A DNA stretch of 64,000 bases from Peptostreptococcus russellii (GCF_003012055.1 NZ_JYGE01000007.1:124001-188000); one strand, 5' to 3'; positions 8,918 through 18,394 are shown, counted from the first letter of the stretch. The notes: generated by a model not told the origin, from the sequence alone. Program-made: numbers and translations.

Positions 8918-10126
8918 ATGAATACAGTTTCTGTAAAAATTTTAGATAATTTATATTACTTAGGAGTTAACGATAGAGAGACAAATTTATTTGAAAATAT
9001 GTGGCCTCTACCAGATGGTATAGCATACAATTCTTATTTAATAACAGATGAAAAAACAGCTCTATTGGATACAGTAAAAATAACAAAGGTGGATGGTTTT
9101 GTAGATACACTAAAGGACATCTTAGGTGGAAGAGACCTAGATTATTTAGTAATACATCATATGGAGCCAGATCATTCAGGCTGCGTAAAAACAATAATGG
9201 AATTATATCCAAATGTAACAATAGTAACTAATAAAAAAGCTAGAGCTATGATGGATGATTACTTTGATATAGAGTTAGACAATTATATAGAAGTAAAGAA
9301 TGGTGATGTTTTAGATTTAGGAGAAAGAAAGCTTAACTTTGTGATGACACCAATGGTTCATTGGCCAGAATCTATGGTAAGCTATGAGTCTACTGATAAG
9401 GTATTATTCTCTCAAGATATATTTGGTGGATACGGATCATTAAATGGTACTATATTTGATGATGAAATGAACTTTGAGTTCTTCCGTGATGACATTAGAA
9501 GATACTACTCAAATATAGTAGGAAAGTACTCAAAGCAGGCTGCTAGATCTTTAGAAAAAGTAAAGGCTCTAGATATCAATATAATATGCCCAGTTCATGG
9601 TATTATATGGAGAACTAATCCAGACCTTATTGTAGATGAATATATTAGACTAGCAAATCAAGTAAATGAAGAAGGTGTAATAATTGCCTATGGTTCTATG
9701 TATGGAAATACAGAAAAAATGGCAGATTATCTTGCAAGATTCATTGCTGAAGAAGGAATAAAAAATGTAAAAGTATATGATGTATCAAAGACAAATGCAT
9801 CTTATATATTAAGTGATATATGGAAGTATAATGGACTTGTTTTAGGAAGTTGTACTTACAATAACTCAGTATATCCAATGATGAATCAGTTGATGTATAT
9901 ATTAAAGATGAACAAGCTTAAAAACCATGTTCTTGGTATATTTGGTTCTTATGGATGGAACGGTGGAGCAGTTAAGGAATTGACTGAATTCGCTTCTGAA
10001 GGTGGAACATTTGAAGTTGCACCAACAGTAGTAGATACTAAGGGAGCTATGAAGGAAGAGGATATAGAAAACCTAAGAACTCTAGCTAAAGAAATCGCTG
10101 AAATGGTAAGAAAAGACGATAAGTAA
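8918..10126 (+). CDS. Flavodiiron protein (oxygen/NO reductase)
   Basis: 402 residues, class A length. The metallo-beta-lactamase half carries the di-iron ligands H81, E83, D85 and H86 (HMEPDH), H148, D167 and H227. The flavodoxin half begins with the FMN-binding YGSMYGNTEKMA (258-269). Such enzymes reduce O2 to water, or NO to N2O, in the cytoplasm of anaerobes, with electrons from rubredoxin or a similar carrier. It is a single gene with its own terminator. All ligands are intact, so it should be active. O2 is the more likely substrate, but the sequence alone does not settle this. Confidence 0.9.
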   Translation: MNTVSVKILDNLYYLGVNDRETNLFENMWPLPDGIAYNSYLITDEKTALLDTVKITKVDGFVDTLKDILGGRDLDYLVIHHMEPDHSGCVKTIMELYPNVTIVTNKKARAMMDDYFDIELDNYIEVKNGDVLDLGERKLNFVMTPMVHWPESMVSYESTDKVLFSQDIFGGYGSLNGTIFDDEMNFEFFRDDIRRYYSNIVGKYSKQAARSLEKVKALDINIICPVHGIIWRTNPDLIVDEYIRLANQVNEEGVIIAYGSMYGNTEKMADYLARFIAEEGIKNVKVYDVSKTNASYILSDIWKYNGLVLGSCTYNNSVYPMMNQLMYILKMNKLKNHVLGIFGSYGWNGGAVKELTEFASEGGTFEVAPTVVDTKGAMKEEDIENLRTLAKEIAEMVRKDDK

Positions 10127-10157
10127 GATTTTAAAATAAATATTAATAAGATAATAG

Positions 10158-10195
10158 ACAGTGTTGATTTAACTTTAAATTGACACTGTTTTTTT
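10158..10195 (+). terminator. Intrinsic terminator of the flavodiiron gene
   Basis: ACAGTGT (10158-10164) pairs with ACACTGT (10183-10189), followed by a T-run. Confidence 0.75.
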
Positions 10196-10275
10196 ATAAG
10201 TAAACATAAAAATGTAATTATCTCATATTTATGTTATAATAATCAGTGACAAAATTATAGAAATGAGGTCAAATT

Positions 10276-10740
10276 ATGGTAAGAGGTTTTGAAATAGTAG
10301 AAAAAGAACATAGAAAGCATCCAGAATGCGATATAATAATGCCAAAAAGAGGAACGTCAAAATCAGCAGGATATGATTTTTATACACCTGTAGATATAGT
10401 AATAGCAGCGAGAGGTAATTCAAAAGTTATTTTTACAGATATTAAAGCATATATGCTTCCAGATGAAGTATTAAGTACTCACGTTAGAAGTTCTATAGGT
10501 ATGAAAAGAGGATTAGTGCTTGCAAACACAACTGGAATTATAGACTCAGATTATTACTCTAATCCCGATAACGATGGGAATATTGGATTTATGTTGAGAA
10601 ATCTAACAGATGAAGAAGTAGTGATTAAGGCTGGAGAAAGAGTAATACAAGGAATATTCTCTAAATATCTAGTGGCAGATGCCGATTGTCCAAAATCAGA
10701 AGATAGATTAGGTGGAGTAGGATCTACTGGAAGAAAATAA
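10276..10740 (+). CDS. dut: Deoxyuridine 5'-triphosphate nucleotidohydrolase
   Basis: 154 residues. It has the trimeric dUTPase motifs: SAGYDF (motif I), RSSIGMKRG (II), the NTTGIIDSDYYSN uracil-discriminating hairpin with its catalytic Asp (III), and the glycine-rich RLGGVGSTG near the C-terminus (V). It hydrolyses dUTP to dUMP and PPi, keeping uracil out of DNA and feeding dTMP synthesis. TATAAT-like sequence lies about 35 bp upstream and AATGAGGTC gives a modest ribosome site. It appears to be monocistronic. Confidence 0.9.
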   Translation: MVRGFEIVEKEHRKHPECDIIMPKRGTSKSAGYDFYTPVDIVIAARGNSKVIFTDIKAYMLPDEVLSTHVRSSIGMKRGLVLANTTGIIDSDYYSNPDNDGNIGFMLRNLTDEEVVIKAGERVIQGIFSKYLVADADCPKSEDRLGGVGSTGRK

Positions 10741-10884
10741 ATTAAAGTGATTTAAATGACTGTTTATATATAGATAATATATAGATAATATAAAATAGAT
10801 AAAAGGTCTTTAAATTTTTCGGATAAAATGGTATAATGTATAGTGTTATTCGAGAACGAATGAAAGTCTAAAAACAAACAAAAG

Positions 10885-10913
10885 TGACCTAGGGATTTCC
10901 CTAGGTCATTTTT
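10885..10913 (+). terminator. Intrinsic terminator between dut and dinB
   Basis: TGACCTAGGG (10885-10894) pairs perfectly with CCCTAGGTCA (10899-10908), a very stable 10-bp stem, followed by five Ts. A TATAAT at 10832-10837 could start a separate 70-nt transcript ending here. Confidence 0.85.
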
Positions 10914-10956
10914 GTGTTGAATTGAATAATTCTTAGCTATATTATATAATATAAAG

Positions 10957-10970
10957 AGAACGTATGTTTA
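10957..10970. promoter_or_regulatory. LexA (SOS) box at the dinB promoter
   Basis: AGAACGTATGTTTA fits the Gram-positive LexA consensus CGAACNNNNGTTYG at GAAC-N4-GTTT. It lies directly after a TATAAT -10 (about 10945) and before the dinB start, so a bound LexA would block transcription. Confidence 0.6.
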
Positions 10971-10987
10971 TGAAAAGAGGGCATAAA

Positions 10988-12235
10988 ATGAAGGAAAAAA
11001 TATTTTTTCATGTAGATGTGAATTCAGCGTATTTAAGTTGGGAAGCAGCTAAAAGGTCTAAGGAAAATATAGCTGGCAAAGATCTAAGAGAGATTGCATC
11101 GGCAGTATCTGGAGATCCAAGCAAGAGAAGTGGTATAGTATTGGCTAAGAGTCAGATAGCTAAAAAGTTTGGTGTAAATACTGGTGAGCCAATAGAGATT
11201 GCAAAAAGGAAATGTCCCCAACTCTATGTTGTGCCTGCAAACTTTGATTTATATATTGAAAACTCTAATAAGCTAATAAAATTATTAAATGAATACTCAC
11301 CCTATGTCTATCAATATTCAATAGATGAAGCTTTTATTGATATGACTGGTACGGATAGATTGTTTGGAAGTCCGAAGATGTGTGCGGATAATATAAGAAA
11401 TAGAATAAAAAAAGAGTTAGGATTTACAGTAAATATAGGTATAGGAAATAATATGCTTACGGCAAAGATGGCAGGTGAGTTTAGTAAGCCCGACAAAACA
11501 CATACACTTTTTAAGGATGAGATAGAAAGTAAAATGTGGCCATTGGGTATAGAAGAACTATTTTTTGTTGGAGATAAGACAGCAAATAAGTTGAGAAATC
11601 TGGGATTTGTAAGCATTGGAGATCTTGCTAAAGCTGATATTAACTTTATAATAAAGAGATTTAAAAAGCACGGAGAGGTTATACATAGGCATGCTAACGG
11701 AGAAGAGGGATATGTGTTTTTGAAGAAAAATATAAAAAATAAGTCTATAGGAAATTCATCAACAACAGCCTATGATATATCTGAAATAGAACAAGCGAAT
11801 CAACTAATACTTTCCTTGTGTGAAACAGTTTGCGCTAGGCTTAGGAAAAAGAATATGAAGGCAGGTGTCTTGAGTATAGAAATAGTTGATATGAACTTTG
11901 AAAATTATACTAAGCAAAGAAAGTTGAATGTAGATACAAATGCAGTAAATATAATATACAAAGAAGCTTGTGATATGTTTATTGAAATATGGAATAAAAC
12001 ACCGATTAGACATATCGGCATAACTACTAGTAATGTGGAAAATAAAAAAGTAGAGCAGTTAAATTTTTTTGATAATGCAAATATAAAAGAAGAAAATCTA
12101 TATGATGCTGTTGATAAAATTAGAGACAAGTATGGGGAGGACTCTATCAAAAGAGCCAGCTTTATAGGAAAGAACATATCTCATATGGAGGGCGGAATTT
12201 CCAAAAAGAAAAAGGATAAGAATGTTTATTTATAA
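10988..12235 (+). CDS. dinB: DNA polymerase IV (Y-family translesion polymerase)
   Basis: 415 residues, starting at ATG 10988 after AGAGGGC; an in-frame ATG at 10964 overlaps the LexA box and lacks a ribosome site. FHVDVNSAYLSWEA holds the first catalytic Asp and YSIDEAFIDMT the second Asp-Glu pair, as in Y-family polymerases. QLNFFDN near the C-terminus is a beta-clamp binding motif. It copies past DNA lesions at low fidelity. The LexA-like box fits SOS induction. The first residues are closer to UmuC-like DinB forms of Firmicutes (VNSAYLSWEA, with Ala-Tyr rather than Cys-Phe). Confidence 0.88.
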   Translation: MKEKIFFHVDVNSAYLSWEAAKRSKENIAGKDLREIASAVSGDPSKRSGIVLAKSQIAKKFGVNTGEPIEIAKRKCPQLYVVPANFDLYIENSNKLIKLLNEYSPYVYQYSIDEAFIDMTGTDRLFGSPKMCADNIRNRIKKELGFTVNIGIGNNMLTAKMAGEFSKPDKTHTLFKDEIESKMWPLGIEELFFVGDKTANKLRNLGFVSIGDLAKADINFIIKRFKKHGEVIHRHANGEEGYVFLKKNIKNKSIGNSSTTAYDISEIEQANQLILSLCETVCARLRKKNMKAGVLSIEIVDMNFENYTKQRKLNVDTNAVNIIYKEACDMFIEIWNKTPIRHIGITTSNVENKKVEQLNFFDNANIKEENLYDAVDKIRDKYGEDSIKRASFIGKNISHMEGGISKKKKDKNVYL

Positions 12236-12477
12236 AAAAATAAAGGAAAAGCTATTCAAAAGGATAAAAAACACTTAAGATGATTAAAAATAGTATAATA
12301 GGTGTATATATAAAAATAGATATGTGAAATTAAAAGTTACAATTAGAAAATATAATAAAAACTTAAACTGGGTATGGATAATATTTGAGACTAGATATAG
12401 ATTGCCTAGTGTATAATAAAGCCTAAATAATGTAAAATCTGATATAATTGATATAGATTTTAAAAAGGAGAAGATAG

Positions 12478-13899
12478 ATGAAGAGTAATATAGGAGTAAT
12501 TGGTTTATCCGTGATGGGGATGAACTTGGCACTAAATATGGCGGATAATGGATACAAGGTATCTATTTTTAATAGAACAACTTCAGTTGTTGATAAGGTG
12601 ATGAAAGAGCATAATCATAAAAACTTTTCAGCATTTTATGCTTTGAAAGAATTTGTAGACTCTCTTGAAAAGCCAAGAAGAATATTTCTTATGGTTAAAT
12701 CAGGTAGTCCTGTAGATATGTTAATAGAACAACTTTTACCTCTGATTGATGAAGAGGATATTATAATAGATGGTGGAAATTCTTACTTTAAAGATACTAT
12801 AAGAAGAGAGAGAAGTCTAAGAGAAAAGAATATATATTTCCTAGGTGTAGGTATATCTGGAGGAGAAGAAGGGGCAAGATTTGGACCAGCTATTATGCCT
12901 GGTGGAGATGAAAAAGCTTATTCATATCTATCGGAAATATTTGAGAAAATATCTGCAAAAGCCTATGGAGAAGCTTGTTGCAAGTATATATCAACAGATG
13001 GATCAGGACACTATGTAAAGATGGTCCACAACGGTATAGAGTATGCTGATATGCAGTTAATAAGTGAAGCCTACACAATTCTAAAAACTATTGGGGATTT
13101 TTCAAATGAAGAGTTGGCTGAAATTTTTAATGACTGGAACAATAGTGAGTTAGAAAGTTATTTGATAGAAATTACTTCTAATATATTTAAGGTAAAAGAA
13201 GGTGAAAAATATCTTCTTGATCTAATTATGGATAAAGCATCTCAAAAGGGAACTGGTAAGTGGACAAATCTTGAGGCAATAGATTTGGGTGTAGATATAT
13301 CGGTTATTACAGCTGCATTAAATGCGAGATTTATGTCTGGCTTGAAGGATGAAAGAATAAAGGCTGAAAAAATAATACTAGATAATAATGAAAAAAGTTT
13401 AGCTAAGAACGATATAAATAAAAAAGAAATTATAGAACTAGTGAAAAACAGTCTATATATATCTAAGATAGTGTCTTATGCACAAGGATTCAAGCTACTA
13501 TCAGCGGCAGAAGAGGAATATGATTGGAATTTTGACTTTGCTGAAATAAGCAAGATATTCAGAGGTGGTTGTATAATAAGAGCTAAGTTTTTAAATGATA
13601 TATCAGATGCCTTTAAGTCCTCATCTAATATTGATAATTTGATTTTTACTGACTTTTTCTCAAGAGAAATAAATTTAAGATTAAATGACTTAAGAAAATT
13701 AATATCAATGGCTGTAGAAAGAGGAGTAGCTGTAAGTGCTATGACTTCAGCTTTAGGATATATAGATACATATAAAACACCTAGGTCAGGAGCAAATTTA
13801 ATTCAGGCTCAAAGAGATTACTTTGGTTCTCACACATTTGAGAGACTTGACAAAGAAGGAAGTTTTCATTACGATTGGATTGATAGTTATGATGAATAA
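12478..13899 (+). CDS. gnd: 6-phosphogluconate dehydrogenase, decarboxylating
   Basis: 473 residues, full length. The N-terminal Rossmann motif is GVIGLSVMGMNLA (about 6-18). The substrate and catalytic region contains GVGISGGEEGARFGPAIMPGG, and GHYVKMVHNGIEYADMQLI holds the catalytic Lys and the HNGIEY motif. It oxidises 6-phosphogluconate to ribulose 5-phosphate and CO2, making NAD(P)H. AAAAGGAG lies before the ATG. It is first in an operon with zwf, which overlaps its stop codon, and trxB. Confidence 0.93.
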   Translation: MKSNIGVIGLSVMGMNLALNMADNGYKVSIFNRTTSVVDKVMKEHNHKNFSAFYALKEFVDSLEKPRRIFLMVKSGSPVDMLIEQLLPLIDEEDIIIDGGNSYFKDTIRRERSLREKNIYFLGVGISGGEEGARFGPAIMPGGDEKAYSYLSEIFEKISAKAYGEACCKYISTDGSGHYVKMVHNGIEYADMQLISEAYTILKTIGDFSNEELAEIFNDWNNSELESYLIEITSNIFKVKEGEKYLLDLIMDKASQKGTGKWTNLEAIDLGVDISVITAALNARFMSGLKDERIKAEKIILDNNEKSLAKNDINKKEIIELVKNSLYISKIVSYAQGFKLLSAAEEEYDWNFDFAEISKIFRGGCIIRAKFLNDISDAFKSSSNIDNLIFTDFFSREINLRLNDLRKLISMAVERGVAVSAMTSALGYIDTYKTPRSGANLIQAQRDYFGSHTFERLDKEGSFHYDWIDSYDE

Positions 13900-15388
13900 T
13901 ATAAAAAATAAAACTATGGAAAAGAAAAATATAGAAAGTATTGATAATATATCAGAAGAAACTAGCCAAAAAATAACTAATAATGGAATGGTTATTTTTG
14001 GAGGGACTGGGGATCTTGCATATAGAAAGTTATTCCCAGCTCTTTACAATCTTCACTGCTTGGGGAGTCTTCCAGCAGATTATAAGATAGTAGGTATCGG
14101 GAGAAGAGACTACAGTGAAGATGAATATATTGATATAGTTCAGGAGTGGATGAGAGAGTTTTCAAGACTAAAGTATAGCGATGAAGAATTTGAGAAATTC
14201 AAGTCAAGAATAAGATATTATAAGATGGATATGAGTGATGGCAAAGAGTATACAGCTTTGTTAGATTTTATAAAAAAAGAAGAAATAGAAGATGGGCTGA
14301 TATATTATTATGCTGTTTCACCAGAACTTTTCGATCCTATAACAGAAGGTCTAAAGATAGCAAATTGTAAGCATAAGAAATGCCAATGTGAAAGTGTTGA
14401 TATATATGATAGCTGTTGTATGGGAAATACCAAGGTGATAATAGAAAAACCTTTTGGAGAAAATCTTCAAGCAGCAGAAAAAATATATGAGAACTTAAAG
14501 AGTTATTTTAAGACTGAAAATATATATCATATAGATCACTATCTTGGAAAAGAAATGATAATAAATATTATGACTTTAAGGTTTGCAAATGCAATTTTTA
14601 AGGCAGTATGGAAGAAGGAATATATAGAAAAAGTTGAAATCAATGCTTATGAAACTGTTGGAGTAGACAGTAGAGGCGGATATTACGATAAAAGTGGTGC
14701 CTTGGCAGATATGATACAGAATCATTTATTCCAGATAATGTCTATAGTTGCGATGGAAAAACCAAAGGATAATAGTAGTATATCTATAAAAAGGGCACAA
14801 AATGATGTATTTAAGCAATTAAAAGATATAAATGAAGAAAAAATAGATGAAATTTTACTGATGGGGCAGTATAATGGATATAGAGATGAAGAAAAGGTTG
14901 CCCCTGATTCAGTAACAGAAACTTATGTAGCTTTAAAGCTTGAAATAGAAAATGAGAGATGGCAAGGAGTACCTTTTTACTTAAGAACAGGCAAGAAGCT
15001 GGACAGAAGAGAAAGTGAAGTGATAGTTACCTTCAAGTCTATGGGAGAAGGTATAGCAGGAAATCATCTTTCTATAAAAATTCAGCCAGATGAAGGTGTA
15101 AAAGTAAACTTTAATATCAAAAAGCCAGGTACAGAGAGTCAGCTTATAAATGAAGTTGAGATGGATTTTTGCCAGAGTTGTATACTGGAGAATAGAACAA
15201 ATACACCAGAAGCATATGAAAGATTGTTGAAATCTTGCATGGATTCAGACAAGAGTTTATTTTCACAATGGGAACAGATAGAGACGAGTTGGAAATATAT
15301 TAATAAAATAGTGGATTCTTATAAAAAATATTCAAATAAATTATATTTTTATGAAGCTGCAAGTAATGGACCAGCAGAATCATTTTAA
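13889..15388 (+). CDS. zwf: Glucose-6-phosphate 1-dehydrogenase with a Cys-rich insertion
   Basis: About 499 residues. The coenzyme motif is VIFGGTGDLAYRKLFPAL, IEKPFG precedes the active site, and YHIDHYLGKE is the family signature (R/H-IDHYLGK) with the catalytic His. The start is uncertain: ATG 13889 or 13892 overlaps the gnd stop, or 13916 could serve; none has a strong ribosome site, which fits translational coupling. It makes 6-phosphogluconolactone and NADPH. Just before IEKPFG there is an insertion with C160, C165, C167, C176 and C177, absent from typical G6PDHs, which suggests a metal site or redox switch. No phosphogluconolactonase gene is in the window. Confidence 0.92.
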   Translation: MMNNIKNKTMEKKNIESIDNISEETSQKITNNGMVIFGGTGDLAYRKLFPALYNLHCLGSLPADYKIVGIGRRDYSEDEYIDIVQEWMREFSRLKYSDEEFEKFKSRIRYYKMDMSDGKEYTALLDFIKKEEIEDGLIYYYAVSPELFDPITEGLKIANCKHKKCQCESVDIYDSCCMGNTKVIIEKPFGENLQAAEKIYENLKSYFKTENIYHIDHYLGKEMIINIMTLRFANAIFKAVWKKEYIEKVEINAYETVGVDSRGGYYDKSGALADMIQNHLFQIMSIVAMEKPKDNSSISIKRAQNDVFKQLKDINEEKIDEILLMGQYNGYRDEEKVAPDSVTETYVALKLEIENERWQGVPFYLRTGKKLDRRESEVIVTFKSMGEGIAGNHLSIKIQPDEGVKVNFNIKKPGTESQLINEVEMDFCQSCILENRTNTPEAYERLLKSCMDSDKSLFSQWEQIETSWKYINKIVDSYKKYSNKLYFYEAASNGPAESF

Positions 15389-15420
15389 AATAATAAATCA
15401 TTACTTAGAGGAGGATAATT

Positions 15421-16344
15421 ATGAGCGAAAAGACAATTTATGACATAGTAATAATAGGTGGAGGACCAGGTGGAATGACAGCTGCTATCTATGGTGGAAG
15501 AGCAGAATTAAAGACTTTGATTTTAGAGAAAAATTTCCATGGTGGACAGATGGTATCTACAAATGAAATAGAAAACTATCCAGCACTACCAGATACAAAT
15601 GGTATAGAACTTTCAAACACTATGTTGGAGCATGCTAAAAGATTTGGCGCAACAATAGATTATAAGGGAGTTGACTCTATTGAAGTGTTGGAAGATGGAA
15701 CAAAGAAGTTGATTGCAGGTGATGAAGAAATACTTACAAAAACTGTAATACTATCTATGGGATCTACTTCTAGAAAGCTTGGTCTTCCAAATGAAGAGAA
15801 GTTAACTGGAAAGGGAGTAGGTTACTGTGCAATTTGTGATGGTGGATTCTATAGAAATAAGGTAGTAGCTGTAAACGGTGGTGGAGATACTGCAGTTGAA
15901 GATGCTATATACCTTTCTAGAATAGCATCAAAAGTATATCTTGTTCATAGAAGAGATGAGCTTAGAGCAAACAAAACTTTACAAAGTAGACTATTTGAAT
16001 CTGGCGTAGAAGTAGTATGGAATAGTACTATTAAAGAAATCGTTGGAGAAGATAAAATAGAAGCGATTGTAACAGTTGATAAAACTGATAACTCAGAAAG
16101 AAAAATAGACTTAGATGGCTTATTTGTTGCAATAGGTGGAATACCTACATCAGGGTTAGTGAAGGGTCTTGTTGATATGGCTCCAAACGGATATATTATT
16201 ACAAATGAAGATTGTGAAACTAGCGTAGAAGGTATATATGCTGTTGGAGATATAAGACAAAAGTCATTGAGACAGGTAATAACAGCAGCAGCAGATGGTG
16301 CAATAGCAGTACATGCAGCTGAAAAATACTTACTATCTCACTAA
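15421..16344 (+). CDS. trxB: Thioredoxin reductase
   Basis: 307 residues. FAD-binding GGGPGG (13-18), redox-active CAIC (136-139), the NAD(P)H-binding GGGDTAVEDA, and HRRDELRA (177-184), whose arginines indicate NADPH preference. It transfers electrons from NADPH to thioredoxin in the cytoplasm. GAGGAGG precedes the ATG and the gene lies only 32 bp after zwf, so it is the third gene of the gnd-zwf-trxB operon. A strong terminator follows. No thioredoxin gene is adjacent. Confidence 0.92.
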   Translation: MSEKTIYDIVIIGGGPGGMTAAIYGGRAELKTLILEKNFHGGQMVSTNEIENYPALPDTNGIELSNTMLEHAKRFGATIDYKGVDSIEVLEDGTKKLIAGDEEILTKTVILSMGSTSRKLGLPNEEKLTGKGVGYCAICDGGFYRNKVVAVNGGGDTAVEDAIYLSRIASKVYLVHRRDELRANKTLQSRLFESGVEVVWNSTIKEIVGEDKIEAIVTVDKTDNSERKIDLDGLFVAIGGIPTSGLVKGLVDMAPNGYIITNEDCETSVEGIYAVGDIRQKSLRQVITAAADGAIAVHAAEKYLLSH

Positions 16345-16369
16345 AACTTAGAAAATATAATTGATTATT

Positions 16370-16413
16370 AGTAGCTATTTTAACTTTTTATAGTTTTAAA
16401 TAGCTACTTTTTT
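16370..16413 (+). terminator. Intrinsic terminator of gnd-zwf-trxB
   Basis: AGTAGCTATTT (16370-16380) pairs perfectly with AAATAGCTACT (16398-16408), followed by a T-run. Confidence 0.85.
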
Positions 16414-17255
16414 GTTGAAAAAATTTATTTGAGATTTATATAAAAGTAGTCTATACAAAAGTAGTCTATACAAAAGTGGTTTATATAGTAGAATTATTTA
16501 GTCATTAAATCTTAGAAAAGATAAATAATAAAATAAGTGGGTATTAATATAATTATAGGGAAAGAAAATATATTTAAATATCTGGATTTTTGAAGATATA
16601 TATGATGACTATTAAATAAATATGGGATAGTAACTAAACATATAGAATACTAGGAAAATACATAATAATAGTTAACATAAATTAGAAATAATATTAATTT
16701 TAATTAAGATAAATATATAATAAATTGAAAATATTAGGTTATTAGAAAAATAAAAGTTTTCTTTTTCTAATAAAAAGTAAAATCTCTACAAAACTAAATA
16801 AATACTTAAAGCATAGAAGGTTTTTAAAATTATATAAAGACTATAGCGAATAGTTATATTTAATATTAAGTTGTTATTTAATTGTTCATAAAATATCAAT
16901 ATATTCGCTATTAAAAAAGTTTTTATAATTATTTAATTAAAGTTTTAAAAACTAAAAAAATCAACTTTTAAAAAAGATAATAATAAAATTGCTTTTTAAA
17001 GAAAAGAGAGTAGATTAATTATTAAAATATGATTATTTTTAATAAAATAAAAGAATTTGACTTCTATATATATAAAATAAAAATACGAGAAAATACAGAA
17101 AATAATATTAAATTTGACTATAGATATAATGAATTATCCTTGTTGATAAATAATGTGTCAATTTTTAGATAATAGATTAAAAGTTTTATTCTTTATGTTA
17201 AACTAGAAGAAGTGGCTAAAAACATAGTAAATTATTTTTATTTAGAGGTGATATT
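16414..17255. other. Gene-free AT-rich region with small repeats and inverted repeats
   Basis: No convincing gene in 840 bp. It holds a 15-bp unit AAAAGTAGTCTATAC twice plus a degenerate third copy (16442-16486), a hairpin TTATTAGAAAAA/TTTTTCTAATAA (16739-16750 with 16762-16773), and a long-range pair ATAGCGAATA/TATTCGCTAT (about 16845 and 16904). Stop codons are dense in all frames. It may be decayed sequence. Confidence 0.4.
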
Positions 17256-17582
17256 ATGAGAGAAAAGATTAAAGTTCCAAAAGTAAACGATTGCTGCAGT
17301 GTTAGCAAGTTACACGAATGGAAGGTTGATCTAGGAGAAAGTTTCAAATCTGGTGATGTGGTATGTGTTATAGACAATTTAAGTGATAAGCATAGTATAA
17401 AAGCATCAAAAGGTGGGATATTAGTAGAAAAAATTATTTATGAAAATTCTATAGTTGAGGATTCTCAAATAATAGGAGTATTTGAAGTGGATCCAGAAGA
17501 TGAAGGCGATGATTCTAATTCACCAGCCCTAGAATTTGTTTACAAAATACTATCAAAAATAAGGAAAAATGACAAACAATGA
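17256..17582 (+). CDS. Small lipoyl/biotinyl-like domain protein
   Basis: 108 residues after TAGAGGTG. The pattern VCVIDNLSDKHSIKASKGGILVEKII...GVFE follows the beta-strand rhythm of lipoyl/biotinyl domains (IETDKA...G-x-L), with SDKHS at the position of the modified lysine. A two-residue insertion in that hairpin makes modification uncertain. No dehydrogenase, carboxylase or ligase gene is near, so it is an orphan carrier-like domain. It is the only gene I read here that ends in TGA. Function unknown. Confidence 0.55.
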   Translation: MREKIKVPKVNDCCSVSKLHEWKVDLGESFKSGDVVCVIDNLSDKHSIKASKGGILVEKIIYENSIVEDSQIIGVFEVDPEDEGDDSNSPALEFVYKILSKIRKNDKQ

Positions 17583-17656
17583 CAAATGAAGAGGATAAAA
17601 AATATAAGTTGATTAATAGTTTAAATATTATACTAAAGTCAGGTGAATATAAAAAT

Positions 17657-17712
17657 AAAGTTAGCTTCCTAGTCCAACTATAAGGGGATTTAGAAGCTAG
17701 CTTTATTTTTTG
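17657..17712. terminator. Bidirectional terminator between convergent genes
   Basis: AAAGTTAGCTTC (17657-17668) pairs with GAAGCTAGCTTT (17693-17704), T-rich on the plus side. It separates the lipoyl-like gene from the minus-strand mntP. Confidence 0.7.
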
Positions 17713-17725
17713 CTTAAAATTTATC

Positions 17726-18301
17726 CTATAAAATAGATTCTAAAAGAATTTTTAGTCCTATTACAATAAGTATTACTCCACCTAAGACCTCTGATTTGCT
17801 TTTATATTTTGAGCCAAATTTAAAACCTATAAAAACACCAAGCGTAGAAAATAAAAATGTAATTACAGCAATAGAAATGACAGCAGAGTAGATGTTGATA
17901 TTTAAAAGTGCAAATGAAATACCAACAGCAAGTGCATCAATACTAGTAGCTATTGATAAGATTAGCATGTTTTTTACTCCAAGCTTTATTTCACCATTTA
18001 TATCACATTCAACTTCCTCAACTTGCTTTATCTCTCTAGATTCCTTAATCATGTGACCTCCTATAAAAGCCAATAGTAGAAAGGCAATCCAGTTACTTAT
18101 AGAAGCTATTAAACCCGCAAATTGTGATCCCAGAAAATATCCTAAAAGTGGCATAAAGCCCTGAAAGAATCCAAAATATAGGCCTATTTTAATAGCACTT
18201 TTCCAACTCATTTTTCTTTGACAGAGTCCTTTACATATGGAAACTGCAAAAGCATCCATACTAAGCCCTATACCTATACTTATTAAATTAAAAAAACTCA
18301 T
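17726..18301 (-). CDS. mntP: Manganese efflux pump MntP
   Basis: 191 residues, six hydrophobic segments in two repeated halves, each with the GLSMDAFAVSI / ATSIDALAVGI signature whose Asp residues are needed for Mn export in this family (old name DUF204). A loop rich in acidic and basic residues lies between the halves. AGGAGG precedes the ATG on the minus strand. It exports Mn(II) across the plasma membrane. I see no yybP-ykoY riboswitch in the short upstream region, which is unusual for mntP, but other regulators exist. Confidence 0.9.
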   Translation of the reverse strand: MSFFNLISIGIGLSMDAFAVSICKGLCQRKMSWKSAIKIGLYFGFFQGFMPLLGYFLGSQFAGLIASISNWIAFLLLAFIGGHMIKESREIKQVEEVECDINGEIKLGVKNMLILSIATSIDALAVGISFALLNINIYSAVISIAVITFLFSTLGVFIGFKFGSKYKSKSEVLGGVILIVIGLKILLESIL

Positions 18302-18394
18302 ACTAACCTCCTAAAATATTAAAAAAACAAAAATTAATTTGTATCTACTTAAAAAATAAAATATAAATTACTATTAAAATGAAAAATAGAATGA

